NCBI GenBank assembly: GCA_003427395.1
Contig: BFEA01000479.1
Span: 590,857-621,129, forward strand
DNA length: 30,273 nt
Direction of reading: 5' to 3'
DNA from: Chara braunii
Taxonomy: Eukaryota > Streptophyta > Charophyceae > Charales > Characeae
The notes beneath the pieces were generated by a model that saw nothing but the letters and a program-made list of their open reading frames with translations, did no database searches and was not told the DNA's origin. Positions 27,632 to 30,273 of this stretch are shown here, piece after piece. Position numbers and translations under genes: made by a program. The number at the start of each line of letters is the position of its first letter. Positions within the stretch are counted from its first letter, which is position 1.

Positions 27632-29247
27632 GATCCAGGCTTGCGAGGCATATGGGGACAGTCTTTCAGAAAGTGGTCCCCCTCGCAACGAAAACAAACC
27701 TCACGGTCCTTCCTCCTCTGCCACTGCCCCTCCTGGATCCTGAGCGCTCTCCAGGGAAGGGTGGAAAGATCCATCGGTTTGACTGGCCAATGGACGTCTC
27801 GTGGTAAATGAGGTCTGTGGGCCTGAGGGGACGTGGCACGTCCCTTCCCTTTCCCCTTCTGACCAGCTGAGCCCTTGCTGCTGCTGTTGCCAGTCTTTCC
27901 CTTAAAGATGGCAGCAAGGTTTCTCAGTCAGGGCAAGAACGGCTGGCTCAACTGTTGATACTGATGCAGTCTCAGATGGAGGACTGCCACGCTGAGATGC
28001 ATCAATATCAGACCCCGCATCAGCAGCCAACAGAGTACCCTTCTTCCTACGCTGTCCCCTGGAAGAGGGTCTCTTCCTTCCATCAGAAGGTTCTTGAACC
28101 TTGAGCCGAGACTCCAGGTCCAGGGCCGCTTTGCCAAAGGACCTCCAGTCCTTATAGCCCTGAGAATGAAGAGCAATGGAGTAGTCTGGAGGCGCTGCGC
28201 GCAGGAAGTGAGTGAGCTGGCCAGACTCACTCATCTCCAGACCGGGTGTAGTAGTCAAGCTCTCAAACAAACTGTAGAGCTTGGATAGGGAACCCTCAAA
28301 CCTGCGTGAGCCCAACAACAGTATTTTATCTGCTGCTTTTCGGGCCTGTTCCCTGTCTGCAAACCGGTCTCGCAGGGCCTGCAGCAACCCCTCCACCTTC
28401 AACTGCTGTGCCCATTTGTCCATGGGCAGATTCTGTTTCGCTGCAGAGGATGTGCGCCATTTCAGCGCAGTCCTCTCCAGACGCCCCAGAATCGTTCCTC
28501 CCTTTGTCACCTCTGGACAAATGAAGCTGCCCAGGTACGCCTGCATAGCGGTGACCCAATCAGATACATCCACCTTGGGGTCTTCCCTAGAATACATCGG
28601 AGGTGGTGTCAGGTTGGGCTGCCGCTGATCAGATGTGCCAGAGGGGGCAGGGCTAGTGGACACATGAGAAGTAGCAGGTGAAGATGGTCGACTGTGAGAT
28701 GGTGTAGAAGGCGCTGGGGAAGGTTGAAGAGGTTGGGGAGAAGGGACAGGTAGGTGCAGGTGCTGCAGAATGTTGTTCACACTCGCAGTCGGGGACGCAA
28801 GGGTTGCTGCTAGTTTATCAACCTTACGGTCGATGGCAGAACCTTGGGTCTCGAGCGCGAGTATCCGCTGGTCCAGCTAGAAAAGTAGGACCTGTTGACG
28901 GTGTCTGTTAACAGCACCAACTAAAGGATCTCGTCGCTCAACCAATTATGCTGCTCAAGCTAATGCTGAGAATGTAGCGCGTGCTCAGCAGTATCCTTGT
29001 TGTACTGACTGGAGGTACCACTCGTGACAACCTTTCCAACCTCTTTACGTAGTTTCCTCCTTCTCTCTTCATTCCTACTAGCCTCCTGAGCTTCCTCCAT
29101 CTCCTTCATCAACCGCTGGATCTGGGCCTTGACTTTGAGGCGAGCTTGCTCAGCCTCAAGCAGAGCCTGCTCCAGGGGAGAGAGAGGAACCTGAGGAGGG
29201 TTAGTGGAAGTTTCTCCTCCCTCAATCTTCGTTTCAACGTCAACCAT
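27616..29247 (-). pseudogene. gag: Ty3 gag: coiled coil, capsid-like region, nucleocapsid zinc knuckle
   Basis: From an ATG at 29247 the first about 95 codons encode a charged coiled-coil segment (EQALLEAEQARLKVKAQIQR). A frameshift near 28960 and a TAG around 28881 (probably from CAG) precede a long frame (28780-27902) with a Pro/Ser-rich linker and a retrotransposon-Gag-like region (SDWVTAMQAYLG, near residue 75). A +1 shift near 27905-27915 is needed to continue into a basic, Gly/Ser-rich tail and the knuckle CFRCEGDHFLKDC (about 27700-27658), spaced C-x2-C-x3-H-x4-C, one residue shorter than the usual x4. This frame ends at TAG 27618-27616. Gag would form the particle shell and bind the element RNA. 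It is non-functional as read unless some indels are sequence errors. Confidence 0.85.
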
Positions 29248-30052
29248 AATGAGCCACTCAACCAGTCAATAAATACAAACTCACAGAAATGAGGTCAGCA
29301 GAGATGAAGATTACACACACAACCACTGATGTAATCACTGCCACCTGATGAGAAGAGACGTGGTGAATTAGGCAGAAGAGCGCTCAGCCTCTGTAGGCCG
29401 CTAAGGGCTATTCTAGGTCAGTTTAGTGTAATTCCAGATAAAACCAGCTTGCGATTTTTCATTCACAGCCCAGAACCCTCATCTGAGTGCAATAGCCCCA
29501 GAATCGTTGTCATATAGTTAGACAGGATGCAACCTTGGACTGTAAGTAGAAGGGTTAGAATAGCGCAGAGAGTCAGTAGCGATGAGCACAACCCAGTAAT
29601 CAATCAAGATGCAGCGGATGACTAATAAAGCTATTTTTAGACTCCTATTATTGACACTGACACTGTAGGACCTTGTATGCCCCACGATAGGTGAGGCGAA
29701 GTACAAATATCACTGTACCTGACTCAAACCATCAAATCCAGTAGAGCGCTTTCAGACACTGACTCAATATTGAATTGCGATTCAGGGTGATTGACAGACT
29801 GAAATTCTGACGGACACAACCTACGATATAACAAACCCTAGATGCCCCAAGCACTGGCTATGGCAGCGCAACATTCAGAATTTCATTATTACTAACATAC
29901 GGACCTTGAACTACTCAATTCCCTATGTGTACTGAATCGCAATACTATAATACAGTCAGAGATGCAATTTGAGACAGAGAGGAGGTCAATGAAAATCTAG
30001 ACAATAGTTTTACTATAAATTTAACTGATCACCGCGTCGATACTGTAAGTAA
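29248..30052. other. Flank right of gag: leader or lost 5' LTR, nothing recognised
   Basis: The 5' LTR and primer-binding site of the minus-strand element should lie here. I see no TGGTATCAGAGC-like initiator-Met primer site and no match to the presumed 3' LTR start at 23974. The sequence is AT-richer than its surroundings, and no gene is supported. The missing LTR may be due to deletion, divergence or the junction with plastid-derived DNA at about 30053. Confidence 0.4.
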
Positions 30053-30273
30053 GCAGTCATTGAGAGGACTTCCCTAGTACGAGAGGACCGGGAAGGACGT
30101 ACCGCTGATGTACCAGTTCGGTAGTCAAGTGCGGAGTGGATAACTGTTGAAAGCATCTAAGTAGGAAGTCCACCTTAAGATGAGTGCTCTTGCTTATTCA
30201 AGCATGTCCTTCCAATATCCCATAGGGAATAAATAGGGCATGGGTAAGGTCACGGCAAGACGAGCCGTTTTTC
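30053..30273 (+). rRNA. Plastid 23S rRNA 3' end running into a 4.5S-like segment (fragment)
   Basis: CCTAGTACGAGAGGACCGGG is the sarcin-ricin loop of large-subunit rRNA. GTACCGCTGATGTACCAGTT, GTGCGGAGTGGATAACTG and TGAAAGCATCTAAGTAGGA follow in order, as in bacterial-type plastid 23S. AAGGTCACGGCAAGACGAGCC near the end is the start of the region that is 4.5S rRNA in plant plastids. About 20 nt of the hairpin after CCAGTT (helix 97 region) is missing. The window ends inside the segment. Given the nuclear-type repeats beside it, I read it as plastid DNA inserted in the nucleus, though a joined contig end is possible. Confidence 0.85.

Larger units (their letters stand above)
24008..29247 (-). 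mobile_element. Ty3/gypsy-type LTR retrotransposon body (degenerate)
   Basis: Internal region of a Ty3/gypsy element in the order gag, zinc knuckle, protease, RT, RNase H, integrase, chromodomain-like tail. RT before integrase marks Ty3 rather than Ty1/copia. No env-like frame follows pol. At least five frameshifts and six stops break the coding region. No LTR pair, primer-binding site or target duplication was found by eye, so only the body is delimited. Confidence 0.92.

Noticed and set aside
27902-27920. Second programmed frameshift inside gag
   Set aside because: A +1 shift is needed here, but no known shifty codon or stimulatory structure is visible. A one-base insertion or sequencing error is simpler.
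29248-30052. 5' LTR of the Ty3 element
   Set aside because: By-eye comparison with 22890-23980 found no shared stretch, and no primer-binding site was recognised. A dot plot of the two regions would settle it.

Overview
The window looks like nuclear DNA of a photosynthetic eukaryote, most likely a streptophyte (green alga or plant). Three things point there: a fragment of plastid 23S rRNA running into a 4.5S-like segment at the right end; LINE retrotransposons with the C-terminal RT zinc-binding region seen in plant LINEs; and a Ty3/gypsy element with a chromodomain-like C terminus. A charophyte such as Chara is my guess from the overall style, not a result. I found no convincing host protein-coding gene. 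The window is layered mobile DNA and simple repeats, with one 121-base assembly gap (16209-16329).

Layout. 1-3200: a 22-bp tandem array, a direct repeat around an A-tract, four foldback elements packed into about 540 bp (two families), a run of five GGCC stem-loops, a pyrimidine minisatellite and another foldback. 3690-5580: three direct repeats, two tRNA-derived SINE heads and copies of an A-tailed dispersed repeat (R family). 6308-7918, minus: a 5'-truncated LINE with an intact 481-codon reading frame. 8217-14650: a fourth R copy, microsatellites and a diverged pair of inverted repeats of 1.2-1.5 kb (about 9800-11335 and 13455-14645) around 2.1 kb of spacer; the left arm carries a foldback insertion that the right arm lacks. 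14800-15660, plus: the 3' end of another LINE, interrupted by an R copy. 16142-16862: microsatellites, the gap and a 20-bp minisatellite. 17107-22151, plus: a nearly full-length but broken LINE (endonuclease, RT, zinc knuckle). 24008-29247, minus: a broken Ty3/gypsy retrotransposon (gag, protease, RT, RNase H, integrase, chromodomain-like tail). 30053-30273: plastid rRNA fragment.

The retrotransposon parts would once have worked together. Gag forms the particle; protease, RT/RNase H and integrase copy and insert the element. The LINE endonuclease/RT is the likely source of the A-tailed SINE and R copies and of the poly(A) between direct repeats at 236-293. All large coding regions except the 6308-7753 frame have frameshifts or stops. 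Many of the stops are explained by C-to-T changes (CAG to TAG, CGA to TGA, TGG to TGA), as expected for methylated, decaying elements.

The most notable signal is at the gag/protease junction of the Ty3 element. A canonical A AAA AAC slippery heptamer is bracketed by stop codons in both frames only 10 nt apart, and an H-type pseudoknot can be drawn 6 nt downstream.
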